The notes: generated by a model from the letters alone, not told the origin. Positions 50,630 to 61,539 are shown, counted from the first letter of the stretch. The stretch: 64,000 nt of DNA from Paraburkholderia kirstenboschensis (GCF_904848585.1 NZ_CAJHCR010000001.1:1-64000); one strand, 5' to 3'. Numbers and translations: made by a program.

Positions 50630-51820
50630 ATGCCGATTCCATTACTCGCGCTCGCGATCAGCGCCTTCGCTATCGGGACGACCGAGTTCGTCATCATGGG
50701 CTTGCTGCCCGAGGTCGCGCGCGATCTCGCGGTGTCGATTCCGTCGGCGGGATTGCTGGTGAGCGGGTATGCGCTCGGCGTCGCGGTCGGCGCGCCGCTG
50801 CTCGCCGTCGTCACGAGCCGGATGCCGCGCAAGCTCGCGCTGCAGTTGCTGATGGGCGTTTTCATCGTCGGCAATACGTTGTGTGCGATTGCGTCCGATT
50901 ATTCCGTGCTGATGATCGCGCGCGTGGTGACGTCGTTCGCGCACGGGTCGTTTTTCGGCATTGGCGCAGTGGTGGCCGCGTCGCTCGTGCCGAACGAGAA
51001 GCGCGCGAGCGCTATTGCGTTGATGTTCACCGGCCTTACGCTTGCCAACGTGCTCGGCGTGCCGTTCGGCACTTTCGTGGGCCAGGAGTTCGGCTGGCGC
51101 GCGGCCTTCTGGATTGTCAGCGGGTTCGGCGTGCTGTCGCTCGCGGGCGTGACGGCACTCGTGCCCAATCGCCACGATTCGGGTCCTGCCGGTCTCGGTC
51201 ATGAAGTGCGCGTGCTGAAGGACCCGCAAGTGTGGACGGCGCTGGCGATGACGGTGCTCGGCTTCGGCGGCGTATTCGTCGTGTTCACGTATATCGCGCC
51301 GATTCTGGAGCAGGTGAGCGGCTTCTCGCCGCGCGCCGTCACGCTGATTCTCGTGCTGTTCGGCGTGGGACTTACGATCGGCAACACGGTCGGCGGCAAG
51401 CTCGCGGACCGCGCGCTGATGCCCTCGTTGATGGGCATTCTCGCGGCGCTGGCGGTGGTGATGGCGATTTTCGCGCGCACCAGTCATTCGCAGGTGGCCG
51501 CGGCAATCACGGTGTTCGTGTGGGGCATTGCCGCCTTCGCGACCGTGCCGCCGTTGCAGATGCGCGTGGTCGAGAAGGCGGCCAAGGCGCCGAATCTTGC
51601 GTCGACCCTGAACATTGGCGCGTTCAACGTCGGCAATGCGGGCGGCGCGTGGCTCGGAGGTCTCGTGATCGATCACGGCCATTCGCTCGATACGTTGCCT
51701 TGGGTTGCGGCGGCCGTGAGCGTTGCGGCTCTGTTGCTGACGTGGTTCGCATCGCGCATGGACCGGACGGCGCCGCGGTCGATCATTCAACGCGATGTGG
51801 AAGTGCGCGAGCGGGCCTAA
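50630..51820 (+). CDS. MFS transporter (AraJ/YdhP-like)
   Basis: 396-aa, 12-helix DHA1-type exporter. It begins MPIPLLALAISAFAIGTTEFVIMGLLPEVARDL, the arabinose/purine-efflux subgroup signature. The GYALGVAVGAPLLA and RMPRKLALQLLMG loop (motif A position) are present. GGAG precedes ATG 50630 by 8 nt. Substrate unknown. The same frame is open back to 50048, but that segment is a shadow of the VOC gene and its promoter. Confidence 0.9.
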   Translation: MPIPLLALAISAFAIGTTEFVIMGLLPEVARDLAVSIPSAGLLVSGYALGVAVGAPLLAVVTSRMPRKLALQLLMGVFIVGNTLCAIASDYSVLMIARVVTSFAHGSFFGIGAVVAASLVPNEKRASAIALMFTGLTLANVLGVPFGTFVGQEFGWRAAFWIVSGFGVLSLAGVTALVPNRHDSGPAGLGHEVRVLKDPQVWTALAMTVLGFGGVFVVFTYIAPILEQVSGFSPRAVTLILVLFGVGLTIGNTVGGKLADRALMPSLMGILAALAVVMAIFARTSHSQVAAAITVFVWGIAAFATVPPLQMRVVEKAAKAPNLASTLNIGAFNVGNAGGAWLGGLVIDHGHSLDTLPWVAAAVSVAALLLTWFASRMDRTAPRSIIQRDVEVRERA

Positions 51821-52044
51821 GCGCTCCGAGTGTGCAAGCCGCCGTTGCCGTGAGGTTCATCGGCGCGCTCTAACGAAAGTCGAAGCCGCGCGCATATGAA
51901 AAATCCGCACAAGCTTTGCGAGAAACGTCCTCCGCAATGCTGATAACAGTGTGAAGATAACTTCGTTGGGCGCGGCGGGGCGCGATGCTATCTTGCTTCC
52001 ACTAACTGCTTGCCCGCCGTCCGGCGGCGCTTCTGGAGGCAATC

Positions 52045-52734
52045 ATGCATTCCCCGCTTGCTCTGGTTCGCGATCCCACGGCTGATACCGATGCGCCGCC
52101 GCGTGCCGCTGAACCCTTCGATGCACTCGAACATCTGGTCGGCGTAAATCTCGCGCGCTTGCGCGCCGAGCGCCAGTTGTCGCTCGATGCTCTGGCCCGC
52201 GCATCAGGCGTGTCTCGCGCAATGCTCGCGCAGATCGAGTCGGCGCGCAGCGTGCCGTCGATCAAGGTGCTCTGCAAAGTGGCGGCCGCGTTGAAAGTGT
52301 CGGTCGCGGCGTTCCTGCGACGTCACGCGACCAATGGCTTCGAGCACTTGCCGGCGGAGCGCTCGTCGCGCGTCGTCAGTTCCAACGGACGCTATTCGGT
52401 TCGTCCGCTCTATCCCGACAACGAACCGACCGCTGCGGAATTTCACGAGTTGCGCATCGCGCCGTTGCACACGGAAGCAGGCACGCGTCGCGCGCCGGGC
52501 ACGACGGTGAACCTCGTGGTCAGTGAGGGCACGCTCGAAGTGAGCGTGCACGATCAACGTCAGTTGCTGGCAACAGGCGACGCGATCGTGTTCGACGCCG
52601 ATCAGCCGCATAGTCTGCGCAATCCCGGCGACACCGAAGCGCGCGCGTTTCGCGTGACGTTGAAGGCGGAGACGCCGCCGCGCTGGGACGTGCCCGCGCA
52701 GCCTGACACGGCGCGCGAAGCCGCGCCGGTTTGA
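52045..52734 (+). CDS. XRE-family regulator with C-terminal cupin domain
   Basis: 229 aa. The HTH_3 domain (about 30-85) reads LRAERQLSLDALARASGVSRAMLAQIESARSVPSIKVLCKVAAAL. A small cupin (about 130-210), with VNLVVSEGTLEVSV and DAIVFDADQPHSLRNPG, probably binds a small ligand. This architecture often controls amino-acid or polyamine metabolism. GGAGG precedes ATG. The 224-bp spacer upstream holds no other gene. Confidence 0.9.
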   Translation: MHSPLALVRDPTADTDAPPRAAEPFDALEHLVGVNLARLRAERQLSLDALARASGVSRAMLAQIESARSVPSIKVLCKVAAALKVSVAAFLRRHATNGFEHLPAERSSRVVSSNGRYSVRPLYPDNEPTAAEFHELRIAPLHTEAGTRRAPGTTVNLVVSEGTLEVSVHDQRQLLATGDAIVFDADQPHSLRNPGDTEARAFRVTLKAETPPRWDVPAQPDTAREAAPV

Positions 52735-52898
52735 TCAAACGCGCCGGGGTCGAGTCGGCTCGCTTGTCAGCATGTCGAAGTCAGAGACGTGGGTGACCAT
52801 GGCCCCCGACCGCGAATCCCGTTGCGCAGTAGGGTTGCGCTGCAACTCGCGCGCGACTGTTGTATGCTTGGCCCGCCGGTTCTCCGGCAATCAGTGCG

Positions 52899-53082
52899 TC
52901 TTCAGGGCGGGGTGAAATTCCCCACCGGCGGTATGCCGGCAACGCGAAAGCGTGAGCCGGCGAGCCCGCGAGCGCCCGCAGTCGTCTGGCTTTCAGCAAA
53001 ATCGGGAAGCCGCCGCGGGGTCAGCAGATCTGGTGAGAAGCCAGAGCCGACGGTCACAGTCCGGATGGAAGAAGATGTGCAG
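52899..53082 (+). promoter_or_regulatory. FMN riboswitch (RFN element)
   Basis: The aptamer core is explicit: CAGGGCGGGGTGAAATTCCCC, CCGGCGGTATGCCGGC, AGCCCGCGAGCG, then AGCAGATCTGGTGAGAAGCCAG and GCCGACGGTCACAGTCCGGATG. FMN binding is expected to reduce expression of ribB, 138 nt downstream. The long variable arm is between the second and third blocks. No separate T-tract terminator was seen after the aptamer, so control may be translational. Confidence 0.96.
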
Positions 53083-53219
53083 ATAGTCATGTTCGTCTCC
53101 GTGGCGCCGCTCGCAGGTTCGGGCGGTGCATGAACGCCGCCTCGACTATGCAGAGGCGCTTCGCGGCGCGTCTTTGTCTGTTTGCAATGCCCTGAAACGT
53201 TTTTCGCCCCACTTTTGCG

Positions 53220-53954
53220 ATGAGCGTTTCAACTATGTCCTTTGCTACTTTTCCTGCCCCGTCGACGATTGCGGACGATGCATTCGCCGATCTCCCGCTG
53301 CTCGACACCGAACCCGTTCCGCCGCGTATCGCCGCCGCGCTGCAAGCAATGCGCGATGGCCGCGCCGTCGTGCTGCAAGACGATGACGACCGCGAGAACG
53401 AGGCCGATCTGATCGTATCCGCCGAGCGTCTTTCCGTCGAAACGATGGCGCTGCTGATTCGCGAATGTAGCGGGATCGTCTGTTTGTGCCTGCCCGACGA
53501 GAAGATCCGCGCGCTCGAACTTCCGCCGATGGCCGCCAACAACGAAAGCCGTCATGGCACGGCGTTCACGGTTTCGATCGAAGCACGCGAAGGCGTGACG
53601 ACCGGAGTATCCGCACTCGACCGCGTAACGACCATTCGCGCCGCAATTGCCGATACTGCGAAGCCCGGCGACATCGTGAGCCCCGGCCACGTGTTTCCGT
53701 TGCGGGCAATGCCGGGCGGCGTGCTTGCGCGGCGCGGCCATACGGAGGGCACGGTGGATCTCGCGATTCTCGCGGGCCTGAAGCCGGCCGGCGTACTGTG
53801 CGAATTGATGAACGCCGACGGCACGATGACGCGCGGCGCAGACGTCGAACGCTTCGCCGCGCAGCATAATTTGCCGATGCTGACGATCGCCGAGCTGGCC
53901 GAGTTCCGTCGCGCGTTGGCTGAGGCGCGTGAATGCGTCGAGCAGGAAGCGTGA
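53220..53954 (+). CDS. ribB: 3,4-dihydroxy-2-butanone 4-phosphate synthase
   Basis: 244 aa. Makes the four-carbon riboflavin precursor from ribulose 5-phosphate. [16 protein letters not shown] (metal and substrate acidic loop), [22 protein letters not shown] and [16 protein letters not shown] are diagnostic. The GTP cyclohydrolase II domain is absent, so it is a stand-alone RibB. Start may be ATG 53220 or ATG 53235 (MSFATF). Controlled by the FMN riboswitch just upstream. Confidence 0.95.
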   Translation: MSVSTMSFATFPAPSTIADDAFADLPLLDTEPVPPRIAAALQAMRDGRAVVLQDDDDRENEADLIVSAERLSVETMALLIRECSGIVCLCLPDEKIRALELPPMAANNESRHGTAFTVSIEAREGVTTGVSALDRVTTIRAAIADTAKPGDIVSPGHVFPLRAMPGGVLARRGHTEGTVDLAILAGLKPAGVLCELMNADGTMTRGADVERFAAQHNLPMLTIAELAEFRRALAEARECVEQEA

Positions 53955-54091
53955 ACCTAGGGGTGTGATTCGGCGCGGCGCGCGCCGGATCACGCGCTGT
54001 TCGAACGCCGCTCTGTGACGGGCTATTTTCGGTTTGTTGCAGCGCGTTGGTTGAATGCGTTTTGAACGCAGCACTTGGGACTCGAAGCACG

Positions 54092-54121
54092 AGGCCGACC
54101 GCATGCGGTCGGCCTGTTTTT
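54092..54121. terminator. terminator between ribB and the HAD gene
   Basis: AGGCCGACCGCATGCGGTCGGCCT, a perfect 24-bp palindrome, then GTTTTTG. It lies between convergent genes. Confidence 0.85.
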
Positions 54122-54147
54122 GTCAGCGCTACCTTTGTGGCAGACCG

Positions 54148-54834
54148 CTACGACTGCACGTCGCCGAATTCTCCCCGTACGCCCGCTTCGAGCAACGCGG
54201 GCAATTCGTCCATGTGTTTCATGATGCGCGTCATGCCCATCTCGCGCAGCGCGTCCGCGTAGCCATCGGGAATATGGCTCGCGCCGACGAAAGCGATCGT
54301 CTTCATGCCCGCCGCGCGCGCCGCGTTCAGACCCGCCACGCTGTCTTCCACGACGATGCATCGCGATGGCTCGACGCCGAGCGTCTGCGCGGCAAACAGG
54401 TAGACATCGGGAAAAGGTTTGGGACGTGCGACCTGCTCGGCGCTGAAAATGCGCTCGCCGAAAATCTGTTGCAGTCCGGCACGCTGCACCGACGCAGTCA
54501 CGCGCGCCATGCGGCTGTTGGACACGACGGCGGCCGGCAGCGTCACGCGTTGCAGCGCAGTTCGCACGCCGTTGATCGGACTAAGCGATGCGGCGAGCGC
54601 GAGTTCGACATTGTGTTCGATCGTGTTCAAGAAGTCGGGCGGCAGAGCGATGTCGAATGTTTTCTCGATGCCTTCGAGAAAGCGCGACGTTTGCTGGCCA
54701 AAGGCCGTCTTAACGATGGGTTCGAAGTCGAGGCCGGGGAAAGTCGCGGATAGCGTCTCGAACATGACGCGGTCAGCAATGACTTCGCTGTCGACGAGCA
54801 CGCCGTCGCAGTCGCAAATGAGATGGTCGATCAT
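54148..54834 (-). CDS. HAD-superfamily phosphatase (subfamily IA)
   Basis: 228 aa. Motif I DCDGVLVDSE (nucleophile and acid Asp), motif II VVSNSR, motif III Lys in ARPKPFPDVYL and motif IV VVEDSVAGLNAARAAGM are complete. The cap domain lies between motifs I and II. Closest in style to YieH-like sugar-phosphate phosphatases. It lies 197 bp downstream of glpF on the same strand, so it may read through from the glp operon. ATG at 54834; the much longer open frame upstream crosses glpF and is spurious. Confidence 0.88.
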   Translation of the reverse strand: MIDHLICDCDGVLVDSEVIADRVMFETLSATFPGLDFEPIVKTAFGQQTSRFLEGIEKTFDIALPPDFLNTIEHNVELALAASLSPINGVRTALQRVTLPAAVVSNSRMARVTASVQRAGLQQIFGERIFSAEQVARPKPFPDVYLFAAQTLGVEPSRCIVVEDSVAGLNAARAAGMKTIAFVGASHIPDGYADALREMGMTRIMKHMDELPALLEAGVRGEFGDVQS

Positions 54835-55031
54835 GCCTGAAGGAACGGAAAGCGAAGGCGTGTGGGCCGGTGAATGGCCAGCCCATGCGCGCCGTGTGAC
54901 AGCGCCATGATACGTGCTTTGACGCGGCGCGCGTCGCGCCGTCGCTTTCCACCGTGCTTTCCACCGCTTTCCACCGACGCTATCGCCCGCGATTCTCTCG
55001 CGCGTCAGCTGTTCCACACCACGCGGCGAGA

Positions 55032-55745
55032 TCAGCGCGTATGCAGATACAGATAGAGAGCCGCCGCCACGGCGCCGCCGACGAGCGGCCCGCACACCGG
55101 AATCCATGCATAGCGCCAGTCGCTGTCGCGCTTGCCGGGAATTGGCAGCAGCGCATGCATCAGACGCGGCGACAGATCGCGAGCGGGACTCATCGCGTAA
55201 CCCGTCGGGCCACCGAGCGAGATGCCGATGCCGAGCACGAGCAGGCCGACCGGCAGCGCGTCGAGCGCACCGAGACCGACTTGCGGCGAGGCTAGATACA
55301 GCACGCCGAGAATCAGCACGAAGGTCGCGATCATCTCGGTCAGCAGGTTGTGAGGCACGCTGCGAATCGCGGGCGCGGTACAGAACACGCCGAGCTTGAC
55401 GTCGGCGTCGCCCTCTTTCGCGAAGTGCTGGCGATACGCAACCCACACGAGCAGCGCGCCAGCCATCCCGCCGAGCATTTGCGCCGCGATATAGCCGGGG
55501 ACCTTGGCCCACGCGAACTTGCCCGCGAGCGCAAGACTGACCGTCACGACCGGATTCAGGTGCGCGCCGCTGTACGACGCAGTGACGTAGACCGCGATGA
55601 AAACGGCCATTGCCCAGCCCATCACGATCACAATCAGATCCGCGCCCTTGCCTTTGGTGCGCGCGAGCAGCACGTTGGCGACAGCACCGTCGCCGAGCAG
55701 CACGACGAGCGCCGTGCCGATGAATTCCGCAATGTATGGAGACAT
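55032..55745 (-). CDS. glpF: glycerol facilitator (aquaglyceroporin)
   Basis: 237-aa MIP-family channel with six hydrophobic helices. The two pore loops read GAHLNPVVTV (NPV, residues 64-66) and GYAMSPARD (SPA, residues 186-188) instead of NPA/NPA. The following Arg189-Asp190 of the selectivity filter is kept, as in GlpF. Substitution of the second Asn by Ser is unusual. It is last of glpD-glpK-glpF, so glycerol transport is expected. Confidence 0.9.
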   Translation of the reverse strand: MSPYIAEFIGTALVVLLGDGAVANVLLARTKGKGADLIVIVMGWAMAVFIAVYVTASYSGAHLNPVVTVSLALAGKFAWAKVPGYIAAQMLGGMAGALLVWVAYRQHFAKEGDADVKLGVFCTAPAIRSVPHNLLTEMIATFVLILGVLYLASPQVGLGALDALPVGLLVLGIGISLGGPTGYAMSPARDLSPRLMHALLPIPGKRDSDWRYAWIPVCGPLVGGAVAAALYLYLHTR

Positions 55746-55946
55746 TGTTGGGTATCCGAAATGTTTTTGTTAGGGAAACCGCGAGACGGGCGGCCTCGTT
55801 GTGTTTCGTGGCCTGCTGCTTGCCGCCTCGTCGTTGGCTTTTGTTGTTTCGTCGCGCTTTCATCGCGCTGCGGTCGCGGCCGCGTTCAGCCTGGTTGGAC
55901 TTGCCTCATGCCGAACGCTCAGCTGCGAACAACGCGAAGGCCGCTC

Positions 55947-57446
<1,500 letters not shown>

Positions 57447-57610
57447 TGTCTCTTCTCCATGCGTTTTATGAATCGCCGTAACAGCTTACCGGCGACGGGA
57501 ACGGCTTGTCGTTCCAAGCGGCCGCAACCGCGCGAGTCGGTGCAGCCGGCTCGATGCAGCCGAGGGGTGAAACGGTTTTTTATGCTGCGAGCGCGCGCAC
57601 TTCTACCAGG

Positions 57611-59140
57611 TTACGCGCTCTGTCGCTCGGGTTGGCGAGCGAACCACGCGTCGATGTCGCGTGTGATCGAGTCGAGCGTGCCCGGCTCGACGTGCAGGCC
57701 GAGCTTCGAGCGGCGCCATAGCACGTCGTGCGCGCTGCGTGCCCATTCGGTGTCGCGCAAATAGGTCAGCTCGGCCTCGTAGAGACCCGGCGCGAATGCG
57801 TGGCCGAGATCGGCGAGCGAGCGAGCGCCGGCGATCACGTTCTTCACTCGCGTGCCGTAAGCACGGGCGAGGCGGTGCGCGAGGTCCGCCGGCAACCACG
57901 CGTGCTGCTGCTTCAGTCCAGCGAGAAAGCGCTCGAAGTTTGCCTGCGGGATATCGCCGCCGGGCAACGGCGCGCCGGCCGTCCACGAAGGCGCGTTACT
58001 GCCGAGAGCGTGCGCGAGCTTGTCGACGGCTTCTTCGGCGAGCTTGCGAAAGGTCGTGATCTTGCCGCCGAACACGGACAGCAGCGGTGCTTCGCCCGCC
58101 GGCGTGTCCAGTTCGAGCGAGTAGTCGCGCGTCACGGCCGACGGATTGTCCGCGCCTTCTTCCTCGAGCAGTGGCCGCACGCCCGAATAGGTCCAGCGCA
58201 CGTCGGCCGGGGAGATCTTCTGCTTGAAGTAGCGATTGATCGAGTCGCACAGATACTGCGTCTCGTCGGCGCTGATTGCGACTTGCGCGGGGTCGCCGCG
58301 ATATTCGAGGTCGGTTGTGCCGATCAGCGTGTAGTCGTGCTCGTACGGAATCGCGAAGATGATCCGCTTGTCCGGATTCTGGAAGATGTACGCGTGGTCG
58401 TGTTCGAACAAGCGCCGCGTGACGATGTGGCTGCCCTTGACGAGCCGCACGCTGTGCGACGCTGGACGGCCGAGCGCGCCTTGCAGCAGCTCGCCGACCC
58501 ACGGGCCTGCGGCATTCGCGATCGACGCGGCTCGCACGTCAACGGTCGTGCCGTCCGCGCGCTTCAGTTGCGCGCGCCATTCGCCACCTGCACGCACGGC
58601 GCTCAGCAGCCTGGTGCGCGTGAGAATCTTCGCGCCGTGCTCGGCGGCGTCGAGCGCGTTCAACACGACGAGGCGAGCGTCGTTGACCCAGCCGTCCGAG
58701 TAGACGAAGCCGCGCTTGATCGATTCGACGAGCGGCGCGCCGGCCGGATGGTCGCGCATCACGATGCCGCGCGAACCGGGCAGCAGTTCGCGACGGGCGA
58801 GGTGATCGTAAAGGAACAGACCGGCCCGAATCAGCCAGGCCGGACGCAGATCGGGCATGTGCGGCATCACGAAGCGCAGCGGCCACATGATGTGCGGCGC
58901 AGCGCGCAGTAACGTCTCACGCTCCTGCAACGCCTTGCGAACCAGCCCGAACTCGCGGTACTCGAGGTAGCGCAAGCCGCCGTGGATCAGTTTGGTACTT
59001 GCCGAGGACGTATGCGCTGCCAGGTCGTCCTGCTCGCACAGCAGCACGGACAGGCCTCGGCCCGCCGCGTCGCGTGCGATGCCTGCGCCGTTGATCCCGC
59101 CGCCCACGACGAGCAAATCGTATCTCGTGCCTTGCGTCAC
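57611..59140 (-). CDS. glpD: aerobic glycerol-3-phosphate dehydrogenase
   Basis: 509-aa peripheral membrane flavoprotein oxidising G3P to DHAP with quinone as acceptor. The FAD motif is YDLLVVGGGINGAGIARDAAGRGLSVLLCEQDDLA, followed by TSSASTKLIHGGLRYLEY, with INRYFKQKI and YSGVRPLLEE further on. Start is GTG 59140 behind CAGGAG; the open frame runs to 59323 but through the GlpR operator region. First gene of glpD-K-F. Confidence 0.95.
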   Translation of the reverse strand: MTQGTRYDLLVVGGGINGAGIARDAAGRGLSVLLCEQDDLAAHTSSASTKLIHGGLRYLEYREFGLVRKALQERETLLRAAPHIMWPLRFVMPHMPDLRPAWLIRAGLFLYDHLARRELLPGSRGIVMRDHPAGAPLVESIKRGFVYSDGWVNDARLVVLNALDAAEHGAKILTRTRLLSAVRAGGEWRAQLKRADGTTVDVRAASIANAAGPWVGELLQGALGRPASHSVRLVKGSHIVTRRLFEHDHAYIFQNPDKRIIFAIPYEHDYTLIGTTDLEYRGDPAQVAISADETQYLCDSINRYFKQKISPADVRWTYSGVRPLLEEEGADNPSAVTRDYSLELDTPAGEAPLLSVFGGKITTFRKLAEEAVDKLAHALGSNAPSWTAGAPLPGGDIPQANFERFLAGLKQQHAWLPADLAHRLARAYGTRVKNVIAGARSLADLGHAFAPGLYEAELTYLRDTEWARSAHDVLWRRSKLGLHVEPGTLDSITRDIDAWFARQPERQSA

Positions 59141-59193
59141 CTGCTGCGTCTCCTGACTCGTACGAAATTTTCTGAAAGCCTTATCGAACCGAT

Positions 59194-59213
59194 AGTGTTC
59201 GTTTTCGAACTTT
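59194..59213 (-). promoter_or_regulatory. GlpR operator upstream of glpD
   Basis: Read leftward: AAAGTTCGAAAACGAACACT, with core GTTCG-N4-CGAAC matching the E. coli GlpR box style. A weaker related element (59214-59232, ATGAACAAATTCGAAAAA) abuts it. Both lie 54-92 bp upstream of the glpD start, consistent with repression by the glpR product encoded ~1.3 kb away. Confidence 0.75.
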
Positions 59214-59337
59214 AATGAACAAATTCGAAAAAGTAAAGTTCGCACGTCCGAGCGCACCTCTATCGAACGGCCAACGTAGTGGCGCAACGCGCGGCCACGG
59301 ACGATACTCTTGGCAGTAGCCATTTCAAGGTGATTTC

Positions 59338-59712
59338 ATGCGTGTACTTTTCATGGTGGGCGCGGCAGCGCTTCTCGCAGGGTGCGTCGCTTCGCCGAGC
59401 TTGAGCGGAACGATGGGCGCGCCGTCGTTCGTCTCGTTGCAGCAGATGTGCAGCGCCCAGCCGGTCGACTACGGCAACGACGCTCAGGGCGTGTATGCGA
59501 CGTTGTTCGACGCGTATGTGGCGAACCGGCGCGGGCGGTTGTCGAAGGAAGATTACTGCGCATTTCAGATGGAAATCGCGCAGCGCTACACGAGCCAGGG
59601 GGCGAGTACCGACCCGCAGATTCGCAATCAATGGGTCGCGTTTTTCACGGAGCAGCGCGCGCGAGCACTGAGTTGGCGCGCCGCGGTCGACCCGACGTTG
59701 CGCAGCGGTTGA
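59338..59712 (+). CDS. small predicted lipoprotein of unknown function
   Basis: 124 aa. The signal sequence MRVLFMVGAAALLAGC ends in a perfect lipobox LAGC (Cys16). The mature part has no recognised domain and contains two more cysteines (QQMCSAQ and EDYCAFQ). AAGG lies 8 bases before ATG. It is transcribed opposite to the flanking glp genes. The 223 bp after its stop hold only a GC-rich hairpin (about 59801-59820) without a T-tract. Confidence 0.8.
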   Translation: MRVLFMVGAAALLAGCVASPSLSGTMGAPSFVSLQQMCSAQPVDYGNDAQGVYATLFDAYVANRRGRLSKEDYCAFQMEIAQRYTSQGASTDPQIRNQWVAFFTEQRARALSWRAAVDPTLRSG

Positions 59713-59935
59713 GGTTTTGTCGTTCGCTGGCGGCCGGGGCGGCCGTGGCGGCTCGGGCGGTGTATCCGATCATTGAGTGACGCGAGCGAAACGAAAGCGG
59801 GCGCCGCTGCGGGCGCCCACGTCGACACATACACAATGGACTAACCGGCTCGAGGGTCGGCCGTGCGCATGCGGCTGAGCTAGCAGCCGCGCCGGCCGTG
59901 AACTGGCAATGAGCCCGACGATGCGCGGGTTGTTA

Positions 59936-60133
59936 TCAGGAAAGGCGTTTGATTGCTCGGAGTGCGCTATCGCCGGATTCCGTTACACGCCATTGTTCAT
60001 TGCCCGAGGCGAGCCGCTCCAGTTGCACGAGCTGACGTTCGAGGAGGGCGTCGAGTTCTTCTCGCTCCATGTCTACCTGATTGGGAGCGTCCTTGACGAG
60101 CAACAACGTGGCGAATTCGTGCGGACTCAGCAT
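59936..60133 (-). CDS. small conserved-type protein, winged-helix-like
   Basis: 65 aa: MLSPHEFATLLLVKDAPNQVDMEREELDALLERQLVQLE, then a strand-turn GNEQWRVTESGDSALRAI. This alternation resembles a winged-helix/MarR-like fragment. GGAGAG four bases before ATG 60133 supports it over a longer frame to 60217. It sits between glpR and glpD; any role in glycerol control is a guess. Confidence 0.65.
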   Translation of the reverse strand: MLSPHEFATLLLVKDAPNQVDMEREELDALLERQLVQLERLASGNEQWRVTESGDSALRAIKRLS

Positions 60134-60451
60134 CGTTTCTCTCCATGTCAAGCAAACGCGGACAGCCTTGACGGCGACTGGCATGAATGGCAAGAGCCAT
60201 TGCCAGGTGGTCCGCAAAAAGATGGGGCGGGAGGTACGGCTACGACAGGTTTACTTAGCACCGGCGGCACGCGGGCACGCAATGAACGCCGGGGAACTGG
60301 AGTGTAGTCAAGCAAACGTTAAACACCAAACCGTCCCCTGTAAATTTTCCCTTTGACAACGGCTCCTCACAGAGGCGGTTATTCGCTGCGGCCAGATCCT
60401 TGATTTCACTTGAAGTTTCGCGTGCGCTGCAACATGGCCGCGACCGCCTGC
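60134..60451. other. 318-bp spacer with a 12-bp direct repeat
   Basis: GTCAAGCAAACG occurs at 60147-60158 and 60307-60318, 160 bp apart. Otherwise there is no gene; it holds the leftward promoter for the 65-aa gene. No intrinsic terminator for glpR was recognised. Confidence 0.45.
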
Positions 60452-61231
60452 TCAACCGGCCACGTACACCTGGCAATTGGCGGCGGTGAGCGTCTCGGCC
60501 ATGTCAGGGGGCGGGGCCGCATCGGTGAAGAGCGCGTCGATCTGGTCGAGGTGTCCCTGACGAACCAGCGCAGGGCGGCCGAACTTCGAACTGTCGGCGG
60601 CGAGAAAAACAGTGCGTGCATGCTGGATGATGGCTTCGGCCACGCGCACTTCGCGGGTGTCGAAATCGCGCAGGGTGCCGTCGGTTTCGATGCTCGAGGT
60701 CCCGATGATCGCGAAGTCCACCTTGAACTGGCGGATGAAGTCGATCGCCAGTTCCCCCACGATGCCTTTGTCCCACGGCCGCACGATGCCGCCCGTCACC
60801 AGCACCTCGCAGTCGGGATAGCCGCTCATCATGCTGGCGACGTTCAGATTGTTGGTGATCACGCGCAGCCCGCGATGCCGGTTGAGCGCGCGCGCGACTT
60901 CCTCGGTGGTGGTCCCGAGATTGATGAAGAGCGACGCCTGGTCGGGAATGTGAGTGGCCACTAGCGCCGCAATGCGCCGTTTTTCGTCATGGAACATGCG
61001 CTGGCGCGCCGTGTACGAGACGTTCTCGGAACTGGTCGGCAGGCTCGCGCCGCCGTGATAGCGGCGCAGCAGGTTCATGTCGGCGAGCCAGTTGACGTCG
61101 CGGCGGATCGTCTGCGGCGTCACGTCGAAGTGCGCCGCGAGGTCGTCCACGGTCACGAAGCCGTCGCGTTGCACCCACTCCAGCAGTTCCTGTTGCCGGG
61201 CATTGAGAGTGAGGCGGGGGTCTCGGGTCAT
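60452..61231 (-). CDS. glpR: DeoR-family glycerol-3-phosphate regulon repressor
   Basis: 259 aa. The N-terminal HTH is RLTLNARQQELLEWVQRDGFVTVDDLAAHFDVTPQTIRRDVNWLADMNLLRRYHGGA. The sugar-phosphate-binding DeoR C-domain (LFINLGTTTEEVARAL, TNNLNVASMM, AIIGTSSIETDGTLRDFD) is close to GlpR. Start MTRDPRLTLNARQ at 61231; the open frame extends another 153 bp upstream without support. A GlpR-type box at glpD supports the assignment. Confidence 0.92.
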   Translation of the reverse strand: MTRDPRLTLNARQQELLEWVQRDGFVTVDDLAAHFDVTPQTIRRDVNWLADMNLLRRYHGGASLPTSSENVSYTARQRMFHDEKRRIAALVATHIPDQASLFINLGTTTEEVARALNRHRGLRVITNNLNVASMMSGYPDCEVLVTGGIVRPWDKGIVGELAIDFIRQFKVDFAIIGTSSIETDGTLRDFDTREVRVAEAIIQHARTVFLAADSSKFGRPALVRQGHLDQIDALFTDAAPPPDMAETLTAANCQVYVAG

Positions 61232-61539
61232 GGGTCTCGGTGATGGGTTGTTATCGGTGCCTGCCGCGGCCCGGCATGGGCGGGATGCGTATGCGAGTGT
61301 GCGTGTATTGTAAGACCATCGCGCCGGTGGTCTGCCAACTCGTGCGACATGCATAAGCCTGCGCGCGCCGCACATCCGGGGCATTCAGCGCCGCGGCGCA
61401 TTTATCCATGCGATAAATGAATTTGCGTTTTGCGGCGGCTCGCGCTGCAATCGAAGATTTTCCGTTCCGTCCGCGTTTCATCTTTCCTTTTGTGTCCGGC
61501 GGCTTGCGTCGCCTGACCGTGCTTTCGAGAGCGTTCGAC
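61232..61539. other. 308-bp divergent spacer glpR / GGT-family gene
   Basis: No gene, repeat or palindrome beyond short GC-rich arms was seen. It must contain the two divergent promoters, which I could not pinpoint. Confidence 0.4.

Noticed and set aside
54835..55863. Large N-terminal extension of the HAD phosphatase frame
   Set aside because: It is antisense-frame translation through the glpF gene. DCDGVLVDSE starts a few residues after ATG 54834, as expected.
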